From Terfezia claveryi (taxonomy: Eukaryota; Ascomycota; Pezizomycetes; Pezizales; Pezizaceae): DNA of 64,000 nucleotides. The position numbers and the translations under genes were made by a program. Under the pieces are notes generated by a model that worked only from the letters and a program-made list of their open reading frames with translations, was not told the DNA's origin and did not search any database. The stretch covers positions 1-64,000 of the forward strand of contig WHUX01000054.1 in the NCBI GenBank assembly GCA_015179025.1, in the 5' to 3' direction. This document shows positions 1 to 10,899 of the stretch, one piece after another. Numbering within the stretch: the stretch's first letter is position 1; every line of letters begins with the position of its first letter.

Positions 1-2480
1 CTAAGCTCTCGGTTGAAAGACTAGCCTTCAACTATTTCCTACTACTTTATAAGCATCTATAGCACACAGAAATTGCTATGAGAAGTTCCATGGCACTTGC
101 TATATAAACACACCCTCATTATGGCCGCATGACCTTTATTTAAGGCATGTAACTTATTACTATGGCCATATGACCATTATTATGGTATGTGACTTATTAC
201 TATAGCCACATAACCTCTTTTATATAGTACACTACCTTCTGGTATGCTACCCTTTATTGTATTTATTTCTTTAGTTATCAGATCTCAAAGGAGTATAAAT
301 AGGCCACTAGATTCCTTCTGGAATTAAAAAAAAGTAAGCAAGTAACAAGAAGTAGACAAGTAAGCCTATATACTGATCAGATTAAGATTATATAGCTTAG
401 ATAGCACAAATCATATAAGATAGATTATACTAGTTAATTACTGTTCCCTCTAGGAATATCCCATATAGTAATCTCCCTACCCTTCTGAGGTCTTACTTTA
501 GCAGAACTAAAATATACAAACATCTGTGCCTACAGATATAGATTGAATAAACGGTACCGAATAAATACTGTCTAGTACTATTCATTACATAAGAGGTCAA
601 ATAAGTATATATAGAATACCCTAAGAGATAAGTAGGAAATTGGGATTTTACTAAGAGGTTATAGAAGATAGGAATAATATAAGTATCTTTAGGAGACACT
701 ATCTAGTATTTGGATACTACTTTTATCTTTTTGATATACTAGACTCTAGGAAGTACTATATATGAGTTCAATATAAGGTTAAGTAGTTAGAAGATGAAGA
801 GGCTACCTAGTAGCCTATAAAAGACTTAAAAAATATATAGAATTTAGTCACTCAATTTTACTAGTAATATTTAAGAAAGCCTTACCTAGTTAAATGATAT
901 TATACCTTTTGAGTATTATATTATAAAGTCTATCTAACTCTTACTTTTACTATTATTTAGAGTTGTAGTTCTTGTTCTTATTATTATTGTTTCCTATGAT
1001 GATCTACTGGTTGTTATACTCAGGCCTCTATATTACTAAAGCTCTAGCCTAAAGGGGGGATAGTATTATAACTATGTTTTTAATCTTGTTTTGATATTTG
1101 AATTGGCTTGTTTATATATTATTAGTTTGATATTTAAATAGGCTTGTTTGAGTATTATTCTATTTTGACACTCAAATAGGCTTATTCAAGTGTTATTGAT
1201 AGGTAATTATTATCTTAGCTTCTGAGATAGGAATCTCAGGAAGCTTATTTTTTTTATGGTCTTAGTTTGAAATCATATATATTTATATTTATCTCTTTAC
1301 CCTCTTGTTGGATCCTTATCTAATATCTTATATACTAATATAGACTTTACCTCTTTTTATGAAGGTGTACCTCCCTTATATATCCCTTTTATCTTACTTT
1401 ATTTTGTAAACAACTTTATAATATAGCTGTCTCTTTTTAATATATATAGTAACTACTTCTATATATTTCCTGCCCTTTGTCTCTTGTCTCTTACCTTTGC
1501 CTCCTATCTCAGCCTTCTTCTAGTTATATACATAGTATTCTTACATATGTCTTACCCTAACCCTCTCTTACTCTAGTATACTCCTTAATTGTCTTGTTTT
1601 TAAAGCCTTATTATAATACTCAGCAATAGCTATAAAAAAAATTAAAAAGATCTATAATACTAAGGATTCTTATATAAAGATCTTCTATTAAATAAATCTC
1701 TATTTTTTATAATAGAGAATAATTATCTTCTTATATTGTCTCTTTTATTTATAAATTAGAAGATACTATTTTGAGACTTACATGTTGATTCTAGGCAAAT
1801 CTAGTTTGATTTGCCTTTACTTACCTCTTTAGATCCTTATATAGTTTCATTATTAAAAAATAAGTTATTTTAATGATATATAATATTCAACTTATATTAA
1901 ACTCAGAGTTCATATGTGAGAACTTGTAAGTGGTGGTACATACTATGTGATAGACCTCTATGTATAGATCGATATATGTTTAACCTCCTCTAGGTAAAAT
2001 AGTAAGGGATAATAATTGAATAGTAAAGGCAATATAATGCTACACATGAATATCATCTTAGTATAGGAAGTGGTACACGCTGCAGTAATGAAAGAATCAG
2101 TGCATAGAATATGACACAAGAACTAAACTAACTAGCCATCTTACAAATTATAAAATATATAAAGAAGCCATTTATAAAGGGCACTTTCTATAAGCAACTA
2201 GTAAATATGTAGAATATATATATTAGGAATTCATGTAATCAATAGAATAGATTTAAACTCAAGAGCAAATATTAGTTTAAAGACGAAACTTGCTGCTAGT
2301 ATATATTGTATAAGCATTTAGTACCCCGTACTATAAGGTTGACTTAAATAGCAACTTGGTATGCAGTTATGCTGTCGGATCTAACTATGGTAAAACTATC
2401 TGTACTATTGGGCTTATAGGTAGGAGTATATGCCTTTCCTATACAGTTTTAGTTACGGAATGTGGCAGTTAGGTATGATA
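1..2480. other. AT-rich degenerate repeat region
   Basis: No intact gene is visible. The stretch is strongly AT-rich, short of long reading frames on either strand, and full of TAG/TATA-rich sequence, as expected of an old repeat-induced-mutation type decay of a retroelement. Around 291-302 a TATA-box-like site (GAGTATAAATAGG) could be the promoter of an LTR, and a purine tract followed by tandem repeats lies at 1051-1205. Assignment to a particular element family is not possible from what remains. Confidence 0.5.
1051..1205 (+). repeat. Polypurine tract plus three degenerate tandem repeats (LTR-like)
   Basis: AAAGGGGGGATAG at 1051-1063 resembles the polypurine tract that primes plus-strand synthesis just upstream of a 3' LTR. 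It is followed by three imperfect copies of a 36-38 bp unit starting near 1092, 1128 and 1166, each containing a core like TTAAATAGGCTTGTTTGAG. Such direct repeats are common in LTR U3 regions. No matching 5' LTR was found in the window, so this is a tentative relic. Confidence 0.35.
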
Positions 2481-4964
2481 TATATGCACACCAGTAGTCT
2501 GGTTTTGTAATATATACTTATTAGAGAGAGAATAGGATCTCTACTCTATATATTCCTTAATAGCTTCAGTGTTCTAAAATTTTTCTATTCATACAGAGTT
2601 GATAGTCTGGTGAAACATTTCCAGTAGTAGAGATACTGGTAAAGATGTTTCGTAGGCTAGCGAGTTGAAGAGGAGTAAGTGAAGTTGAGGGTGAGGGCCA
2701 GCACTTATTGCAGTAGTATAAGCTTGAAAATTATACTTGAGTAGTTAAGACATAATGATTCCATTGTCTTGGCAATTGTGCAAACATTGCATGGGCATAT
2801 ACTACTGCCAACTAGACTACTTGGTTAGATATGTATTTACTCTAGTTGCCTGAGTTTTTCTTTCTTTATTTAAGAGAAAAAATTGCACTAGTTAGCTTCA
2901 GAGTTACCCTGAATGGTCAAATTCAATCCCAAGGTCACGGCCATATTGGTTCATCAGTGCCAGATTCGGTCATGTGTAATTACCTAAATACTCAGCTCAA
3001 TTATCACATAAACATTCACATGCACTCTGCATCAGCATACTATTGATCGAGTGGTCTGGTTGGCACGAAGGCAGGACCTCAAGCACATCTTCTTTGGAGT
3101 TAGGCTAAGCACGGTGCACAATTTACCTAAAAGGGTACGAGGCGCATGATAAGCCTAATTCTAGGTGCCGCACATCAACTCTCCAATTCCCTCTATGGAA
3201 AGGATATATTACCTTCTACGGTGGTCCAATCTAATTAATTGGTTACAAATAAAGATACTTATAGTTTTGTATCCACTCATTCTATGCAGAACTACAAACT
3301 TGAACTCCACTGACAACCTCAAGCTCCTCCTCGCAGACGCGCCCCATATTTACATAGAGCTGAGTCGAGGGACAATTCGGAAGAGAAACCGATCGAAGGG
3401 ACGTGCACAGTCGAAGGGCCAAACTCTATAGGTAGGTGTCACATGTAGAGTACATACGGATACCGTACCGAGATACCGTGCTAATTCCTCCATCGCATAG
3501 GTATGATCATCATCTTGCTTTATCGGTCCACCGGATGGGCCGCCCCGCAAATAAGTAAATTTTTTTTTTTTAAAGAAAAAATTTTTGGGGCCACCAAGTG
3601 AAATGTCAACTTGGAATTACATTAGTAATTTAGCAATTAGCATGCATATACTGTATCAACGAAGTGAAATCAAAACGAAACCAAAATTGAGAAGAAATCC
3701 GACCACACAGCCCAAACATGGCCAGAACACACACCTCCTTCGGGCGGTTCCCGCCTGCGGAAAGAGGAAAGGAAGCAAAGGAAAGGAGGGGAAGTAATCT
3801 TTGCTCTTTAGCACTAATCAGCTAAAGCAACTTCAAGAATCCGTGAATATGCCATGGCATGATTTCTCATGATAGCGAACATAATTTCTCTCATAAATTC
3901 ATGAATATTTAACATAGTTCATGGGAATTTGGAAGAATTTGGAGTATATATTAGGTTCTATTGTACGATTGGTTGGGTTAACGTTAGATCTGAGCGGATA
4001 TGAATACTAGTTTCGAGGGGGCTTGGGAACAAATACTACTTTGCTATGCATGTGCACTACTTTTTTGTTTTTTCAGTTAATTTAAAGGATAAATAAAGTC
4101 ACCAAGATTGGTGTATATAGCCGCCTTATCCACGGAGCGAGGATACGCAGTGTGTGAGGAGCTCGGGGCCTAGGTAGGTACGTATATGGCACGGCTCGAG
4201 GTTCCTGAAATGATGGGGCTCATAGCGGTCCTGCATGTTGAAGTGAACTATTATGCTTGTTTTTACTCTGTAAGGGTCGCGGAGCAATGGATGAGGGTGG
4301 CAGCGGGAAGTTTCCAACTGGCTAACCGGTTCCGAATGTGCCGCTCCAACTTCCATATCAGACATTGCCTTTCGTAATCGGCAGAGGTATGAACTGGGCT
4401 GACCTTGCACGAAGAAAACAGTTATGTTAGAGTACTCTGTATGCAAGCTTACTCACCTGAATGGCCAGCGAAACAAACCAACAAGCCTAAGCGGCACAAG
4501 ATCTCAAACTAACCTAACCTAAGTAACACAATCTCCTGAAACAAATACTTTCTCAACACACGGTTGAATTTACAAATTCTACCCCATGAATAGGCAGGCA
4601 GCGGACATGGCCATACTGTATCCTTTCAAATGCATTGCGCAACTACCGTGTGGGTAAATACCCCTCACCCGATGTGCCACCCATGCTTGCTCTCACCCTT
4701 CTAACCAATTGGGTCACCTACTGACCGTATGTAGTCTGGTTGCAAGGAGCATCACCATTTGCAAACTACGGATATATGAAAACCAAAAAAAAAACTTGGG
4801 GCAGTATTTGATGAGCAAGGTATCTTTGCAATGTACATGTGAAAGTCGACAAAGCGAGGCGAGTGCGTATTTTACTACTTAATATAGTGGGTTAGCCGCC
4901 GGCTGAAAGAAGTACACGCGCTGGTGTGCCTCTTCTACAGATGTGCTTGCTTTCTTATGAGCTT

Positions 4965-4988
4965 AGTCTCGATCAGACCCTCGTAGAG
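4965..4988. repeat. 24-bp repeat, inverted exact copy at 9398-9421
   Basis: The 24 bases beginning AGTCTCGATCAGACC recur without mismatch in reverse complement at 9398-9421. Flanks are not alike, so this is probably a fragment of a dispersed element rather than a structural pair. Confidence 0.55.
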
Positions 4989-5111
4989 GTATGAGCTCCA
5001 CTTTCGCAAGTATCACCATAGGTTAGATTACATTACACGTCGCATGGCGCTAGCGCTACCGCTAAATCTTTTTTTATATGTCGAGGCTAGTTCTCTAAAT
5101 ACTTACTTGTT

Positions 5112-5138
5112 TAGTCTGATGTTGTGCCAACCAGACTA
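5112..5138. repeat. Back-to-back TIR-like motif pair (TAGTCTG ... CAGACTA)
   Basis: TAGTCTG at 5112-5118 faces TGCCAACCAGACTA at 5125-5138, giving a miniature inverted repeat with almost no interior. More copies follow at 5147 and 5191. The arrangement looks like a collapsed or internally deleted miniature element of the same family as the palindrome at 23359-23391. Confidence 0.5.
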
Positions 5139-5572
5139 ACCTTTTATAGTCTGGCATTATAATATGATCTAATCGTCATTGAGAGATCACTAGTCTGGCT
5201 GCTCACTTTCAGCAGCCGACTACCGGCGGCTAGGCTAGGGGGTGGTGACGGTATGCGGTCTATTGAAGGCCCGAATCATTACCCCAGCAAGGATATTCCT
5301 GGTCTTGACCGGGTTCACATATCGACATCTCGTGTGGCGAGACTGATCGACATCTAAGAAAAATCACTACATACATAATTCAGTGGAACAGCAAATCAGA
5401 GGCCACTGGTTTCGCCATCTCGAAATGCCATGCTTTATGGTTCCCTTTTCGCTCTCGCAATTGGACCTTTTCGGGAAGTGCTCAGCATGCAGCGGAGGGC
5501 CCACAGCAGTAAAGGTGTGTCCTTTCAACTTCATGCGCAGTACTATACGTCTCGGTGAAGCAGGCAGCTAGG

Positions 5573-5586
5573 TAGTCTGGTTGGCA
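5573..5586 (+). repeat. Dispersed motif TAGTCTGGTTGGCA
   Basis: A full-length copy of the 14-bp motif. A near-identical copy is at 3052-3065 (one mismatch). The complement TGCCAACCAGACTA is at 5125-5138, and GGCAACCAGACTA is at 10390-10402. TAGTCTGGTT is at 19251-19260 and TAGTCTGGCTTG at 39437-39448. Confidence 0.5.
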
Positions 5587-5640
5587 GGCAGCACACCTTT
5601 TGTCGAGTAGGGTATACAGAGTAGGGGGAGAAGAATGAAG

Positions 5641-7065
5641 TATCTCAAAAACTCGGCGCCCTTTCGTCACTATCCTTTTCCTTCTCACTTCTTTCTCAAG
5701 CCACCAGTACCCACCCCTACCATCCCACGCCTCCCCCCACCCCACTCCCTTATTTCTACCCGCAAGGCACAAGGTCGGCGAGAGTAAACACATCACAAAT
5801 ACCCTCCAACGAAACTCCCCCCAAGAAAAACCCCAAAGTGGGTCCTCGCTTTCCTCATAGGCCCAACGAAAACAATATCCATATCCCTCCATCGACATCG
5901 ATTCATTTGCTGCCGACTCGACTTGGAGCTTGTAAGAGGGGAAATAAGTCGAGATACCTCAGCCTGAGTTTGACTTTGTCATATCTCGCCGCTCGTCGAC
6001 CCGAACGTAGCGGCTCCGATCACGAGGCTATAGTGCGACGTTACAGAAAATCAGGACAGTTAAATAAAGTTTAGGACAAGACGGGAGAAGCTTAGAGTTT
6101 GAAGAGCTGTCAATCAATCGAGAACGTATAACCGACCCCCGCACGCGACACGGCAGTTCAGATCCGAAGAGGCCTTAATTCCCGGCGACAAGTAGAAAAA
6201 GAGAAGATAGGAGGCTTTACGATTTAGTTATCGCTGTTACATCTTGGTTGATTGATAGTTTTATTTATCTACTGAGCTCTATAACAGCATCACATTGCTT
6301 TAACGTACATATATATACAATCACGAAACGAACGAGAAGACGACCTCTACGCATTTCATTTGCATTGGGAAAAAGCGGCAGCGGAGTTTGGTTTTTTACA
6401 TTATACATTACGGAACCATCGATCATTAATCTGGAACACTTTTGGCTGGTGAGTTGTTCATTCACATACCTACGTGAACCGCGCCTGTTATATCTTGATT
6501 CTGTCATTCATCCCGCCTTGCCATTTTCTGCCTTCAAGATTTCCAGCTCTACCCTTTTCAAGTACTAGATCGGTTCGCTCCTGAATCACTTTTTTTTACA
6601 ACACAAGCAAAGCTCATCTTTCCATGTTCCTCGTGCGCAATCTGGTGGCAGGGCCGTTCTTTATTTGAGCAGCCGAGAGACATATCTCACGGAAGTGGTG
6701 CCGAGACTAGAATCGAATGAGTGTCCCACACCTTTCCTGATTTCCCTGAAACAAACAACTCTCTCTTACCCATGTCGTGCCATGCACACCATTACACCCC
6801 CCCCAAAAAAAAAAATATACATAGGAAACAGACCACTATTGGTCTCACCTTTTGTTTGGTTTCTTGTCTATCCTACATAGTATGTTGTTGGACTAACGCC
6901 TCAATCTCTTAATTTCCAACAGGGTGAACTTTGTCATAAAGCTATCACGCAACGCCCTTTTCACATTTAGTACCCAGGTATCGGCAATTCAGCTCTGGGT
7001 CGGCGTTGGTGGCATTGCATTCCACGAAGACATCACTGCATACTTATTTAGGCGCTAGAGGCAAC
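5641..7065 (+). other. Upstream region of the 450-aa gene
   Basis: No supported coding sequence. 5640-5840 is pyrimidine-rich on the plus strand. TTTCCAACAG at 6913-6922 has the form of a 3' splice site, so the downstream gene may have a spliced leader. A matching donor could not be chosen with confidence. Confidence 0.35.
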
Positions 7066-8418
7066 ATGGAAACGCCAGTGTTGGTGGAGTTGATGCTTGA
7101 AGTGGTCCCACATTGGGCCAGGAGGATTGAGAGATACATTCAGGATGCGGAGGATTCACAGAAATCGGGTTCCGGGATAATAATAACGCCATTGGGAGTG
7201 GAGACATTAAAAGCCGTAGCTCCGGACTGTGATGGGTCAAGTACTCGGCGGTTAATATCGACACCGGGGATTGTAGTAACACATGGTGTTACCGGCGTTT
7301 CGATGCCTCCTCCCTCACCTACTACACTTACTTACGGAGGAGTCGAACCGTCAGATAACAATGCTACTCAGTTCCAGAAGGGTCTTGGTCTTGCACATGG
7401 TGCCAGCAGATTGGACGCAAGGCCAGATTCTAAATCGCGGTTCTCATCATTGACAAGTCCTGCTGTGATGTATGATGGCGAGAGCCAGCAAATGCTCTGT
7501 GATATGTGGACTGCGTTGAACATCAAACGCGGTGCGTTGAGGGCGGAAATGATGGCCATCAGGGGGAGGCAGCAAATGGCTGCTCTTCCACCTCCCCGGC
7601 CGATGTTTGAGGCGGCTATCGAATCGGAAGATGGTGATGGTTCGGGTGATGATGACGATGATGAGGATATGGAGCATTCTGCTGAGATGCTCCGGTTAAG
7701 ATTGAAAATGGAGAGAGAGAAGATGAAGAGGATGAATAGGAGGGGGCCATCAGGGATGACTATGACTGAGGCATCTTCACCGGGAATTGGGCCATTGCAG
7801 TTTAGGCGGGTAAGGATTATTGGTGGACCACCTGGAGCTGCTCCCCCTACTCCTCCGGGATCGCAACAGGGTGAAAAGGCCGGACCGAGCTCAATAGATG
7901 ATGAAAAGTTGAAGGAGTTTCTGGAGGCCGTTGATGATAATCTGGATAAGGCTTGCAAAGTCATAGAGACGGTTGCATTTGTGTGGTTGAAGGGGGATTC
8001 TTATGATGGACACCTCAAATTTATTTTGGCGAGGTTAAAGGATACCGTGGAGAAGATTGAGAAAAGCGGTTTGGTCTCTTCAAGGGATAAGCCCGAGGAG
8101 AAGACAGCGGAGGTGACTGTAGTTGCTATGGGCCCCCACAAAACACCACCAACAACGGGAAGAATTGGCCCTAGAACAGAGATCTCGAAAAAAAAGAGTG
8201 ATCATACGATGCTCGATGCTCCTAGCTTTAGACCTTCTCAGGTGGTTACCTCTATGGAAAAGCAAATCGAGAGGAAGGACAGTGGCAGTAGTAGTGACGA
8301 TACAGTGGTACCGAGCTTGGAGAGTATGAGCCGTCCCCTGGTGAGGCCTGTGGGGGATAAGCTGCAGCCAGATGTGTTAGAGGTGGACGATTATGACGAT
8401 GAGGGAATTGTGTGTTGA
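7066..8418 (+). CDS. Conserved-looking acidic protein of unknown function
   Basis: This is a single uninterrupted frame of 450 codons starting at ATG 7066. The frame stays open upstream, but only a TTG occurs there, so 7066 is the first ATG. The N-terminus (METPVLVELMLEVVPHWARR) looks helical. Residues about 190-220 contain a run of Asp/Glu, followed by a basic Lys/Arg-rich coiled stretch around 220-235. A Pro/Gly linker comes next, then a second predicted helical block around 290-345 (DDEKLKEFLEAVDDNLDKAC). The C-terminus is acidic and ends in DDYDDEGIVC. I do not recognise a catalytic domain. Composition and length suggest a real, regulated scaffold-like protein. A short upstream exon is possible because a 3' splice-like site lies at 6922. 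Confidence 0.75.
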   Translation: METPVLVELMLEVVPHWARRIERYIQDAEDSQKSGSGIIITPLGVETLKAVAPDCDGSSTRRLISTPGIVVTHGVTGVSMPPPSPTTLTYGGVEPSDNNATQFQKGLGLAHGASRLDARPDSKSRFSSLTSPAVMYDGESQQMLCDMWTALNIKRGALRAEMMAIRGRQQMAALPPPRPMFEAAIESEDGDGSGDDDDDEDMEHSAEMLRLRLKMEREKMKRMNRRGPSGMTMTEASSPGIGPLQFRRVRIIGGPPGAAPPTPPGSQQGEKAGPSSIDDEKLKEFLEAVDDNLDKACKVIETVAFVWLKGDSYDGHLKFILARLKDTVEKIEKSGLVSSRDKPEEKTAEVTVVAMGPHKTPPTTGRIGPRTEISKKKSDHTMLDAPSFRPSQVVTSMEKQIERKDSGSSSDDTVVPSLESMSRPLVRPVGDKLQPDVLEVDDYDDEGIVC

Positions 8419-9522
8419 GAGAAGTGATTAATTTATGGTGCCTTAAGGGGGCTTTCGACGTATTATATTGAAATTTATTTTTTTCGGTTTCTCATTTTGG
8501 GCGTTTTTCACATTTTTATCTCATTTGTTGGTCATTTCCCATGGCTTTTGACTCGTTTCAGCGTCTCTTTTTCTTTTTAGTTGTCATCATCAGTCATTTG
8601 TTGTCTATGAGCATGTGAGCGCGGAGAGAGCGTAAATACTTATCCTATCAGCCTATCCATCGTTGATTATCTGTCACATTCAGTAAAATATCATATTCCC
8701 AGTTTTTTCCTCCTTGAAAACACTTAAATCTCTCATCAGTCACAAGTTAATGCATTTCCTTCGTTCTTGGTTTTCTTTTCTTCGGTTTCATAGTGTGCCT
8801 TTTTCCGTTTCCTAAATTCCTTTCCAAAAAGGAGGTTGTTTCATTAGGGGATAAGGTAATTGGGCTTGTGAAAAAGGAGGAAGTGATGGGAGTTGCATTG
8901 GTATAGGATGATTTCTTCTAGTTAAGTTGAAAATATACAAATCATGAAGTTTATGAATCTTCTTGCGAGTTCAATGGAGTCCGTTGATAGTTTTCGGTTG
9001 AGTGCCGAGACTATTGTAGCTGACACCCCAAAGAGGTAGCTCTTGGAAACTCATTAGTGTTCAGACACTGCATGTAGCACTTTTGTGTGTTACGTGGATT
9101 TATTATCTACTTTTACCGAGCCATTATTCGTCGGTAGGTACTCTGTACTTCAGTACATAGGCTGGTAAATCCATTGCATTCCTCTTTCAAACATCTACTT
9201 TGAGTATATGAGTGAAATACTAGCTTCGGGATTGCAATCATGCTAAGTCACAGGCCAAATTTTCTATTTACCATATGGAGGTACATATCGATCTTATCAT
9301 CAGCATTGAAGGAAGGAACGGTAATGGTAGTTAATTGTCCGTCCGTTTACCTATCCGCTCACGTGAGAGAGTACATGTAAATGGATCAACTTACCCTCTC
9401 TACGAGGGTCTGATCGAGACTACTTACCCTGAACTTTTATCCGACCTGGAAGGCATTTAAGCCAGAGATGCGAGAGAATTCATCGCTATATTATTTTTCA
9501 TTGCTGCTATTAAATATCAATT
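8419..9522. other. Intergenic: 3' region and tRNA upstream
   Basis: T-rich sequence after the 450-aa gene fits its 3' untranslated region to about 8900. The rest holds no supported gene. The only repeat noticed is the 24-bp inverted copy at 9398-9421. Confidence 0.4.
9398..9421. repeat. 24-bp repeat, inverted exact copy of 4965-4988
   Basis: Perfect reverse complement of 4965-4988. See that entry. Confidence 0.55.
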
Positions 9523-9617
9523 CCCTTTGTGGTGTAGTTGGTATCACACCCGGCTGTAATGGAATATTCTCCTTGCGGAGCACCGGTTGGTCACCAGTTC
9601 GACTCTGGTCGGAGGGA
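9523..9617 (+). tRNA. tRNA-Tyr (GTA) with a short intron
   Basis: A cloverleaf can be drawn. The acceptor stem CCCTTTG pairs with CGGAGGG (9610-9616) and A73 is at 9617. The D arm is GTG/CAC with loop TAGTTGGTAT. The anticodon stem CCCGG pairs with CCGG. The T arm ACCAG-TTCGACT-CTGGT is perfect. The anticodon GTA is at 9556-9558. C1-G72 with A73 is the eukaryotic tyrosine identity. The extra 22 nt after position 37 (about 9560-9581) are best read as the canonical tRNA-Tyr intron. A T-run at 9622-9628 is a Pol III terminator. One anticodon-stem pair (27-43) is mismatched. Confidence 0.85.
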
Positions 9618-10899
9618 TAAAATTTTTTTCTTCATTTTGAGGGAGTAACTTCGCTAAAGCTACTACATTAATTAGGATGTCACGCGAGACTAAAAATGAT
9701 GGAAGCCGCTGAATAAGCAGCTTCTAAATCTTATACCAGCAATCGACCTACCATAAAGTCATGACGGGTCCAGAGCCGAGGAATAGACAAAGGAAATATA
9801 AAATCACGCAGCGCGTGAGGTTTTCTTTTTTGCTTTTTGAGTCTATACGTCTGTGGAGCCTAGGGCTATGAGACGGCCGCGATCCCTCATCTTGAAAGAC
9901 TCGGTACACCCTCGGAACAACGGGCTGCATAAACGCCAGCCAAAAAAAAGATGCAGAAATGTCCCCTTCCGGCACGAGACTTCCCCAGCCACTCCCGCTT
10001 CCCAGCCATCGCCCCCGTAAAATATTCTTCCACCGCCACGCCCTCCGGCCCTCCCCTGAAAATAAAAGAAATCTACTGCCGCATCACCTCCACTCATACC
10101 CTAGCTGGAGAAGAACGTCTCCACCAGATCCACGGTGTGCTCCTCGCCCCCGTCCTTCACCTTCTTCAATCACCTGCACCGCTCATCCATTTCTTCCCAT
10201 TGCTCCACCTCCTGCCGATTTCTTCCCTGCGTGGACACACCAGGGCTACGTGCCTGCCCATTTCCACATATCGGCCACATGTCCTGCACATGGGGTCAAC
10301 AGTGCCATCCAACTTGTTCCGCCAGGATTGAAGATTGCCCTTTCCAGTCCTACGTGGACGTAGTTAACTCTCTAGTACGAGAGGCTTGTGGCAACCAGAC
10401 TAAGTTAATGGTTGTAGTTAACTCGTGCCTTCCTCATGTTGTATGCTACCACAAATGTAAGTAACACCGAGTTTTCTCCCCTCCTCCATCTCTACCTGCT
10501 CTGGGCTTATTTTTTTTTCATGTTTTTTATTTCAGATACTCATTATATCTATTCGGTCCCAGTATGCTTTGTGGCTTAACTGGAGCTTCTAATTCACCCA
10601 CCTCTCGAAATAGTGAGAACATAACAATACAAGAGCGATAACAACAAAAATGATGGGAATTAGGCAATGGTAGAATTTGTGGATAATAAGCCGCACTGGT
10701 TGTGCAAGCTCAGACTGCCACGGGCTGATTTTTGATTCATGGGTTGAAGAATTATACTCGGGTTTTGAGTATGCGGTTATGTGTATGTGTTGATGGCATG
10801 GTACCGCATTCGGTGGCGCTTGGACCCCTATCGTTCCATCATAAATAATGAGAATTTTTGGAGTAGACAGGGAGGCCGACTCACTATTTTTTGCGGTTG
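9618..10899. other. Intergenic with a GC-rich block of unknown nature
   Basis: 9940-10340 is C-rich and open in all three plus frames for over 300 nt. The third frame shows a Cys-rich segment (SCTWGQQCHPTCSARIEDC). This could be a relic exon, but no start, splice sites or known family are visible. A TIR-like motif GGCAACCAGACTA lies at 10390-10402. The remainder, to the end of the HET gene, is without features. Confidence 0.3.

Larger units (their letters stand above)
2481..5640. other. Gene-poor stretch with dispersed short TIR-like motifs
   Basis: No convincing gene. Reading frames are short and unlike known proteins. The stretch contains at least eight copies or partial copies of TAGTCTGGTTGGCA or its complement (near 2495, 2603, 3053, 4732, 5112, 5125, 5147, 5191, 5573), which look like ends or footprints of a small inverted-repeat transposon family. 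Confidence 0.5.

Noticed and set aside
5482..5898. 138-codon minus frame
   Set aside because: Composed of Trp/Gly/Arg-rich sequence complementary to a pyrimidine-rich tract, with no conserved feature.
7368..7964. 198-codon minus frame
   Set aside because: Lies wholly inside the 450-aa gene on the other strand and reflects its codon bias.
9951..10464. Three overlapping plus-strand frames over 300 nt
   Set aside because: All three frames open at once is a sign of C-rich composition. No start context, splice sites or known domain; left as an unresolved GC-rich block.
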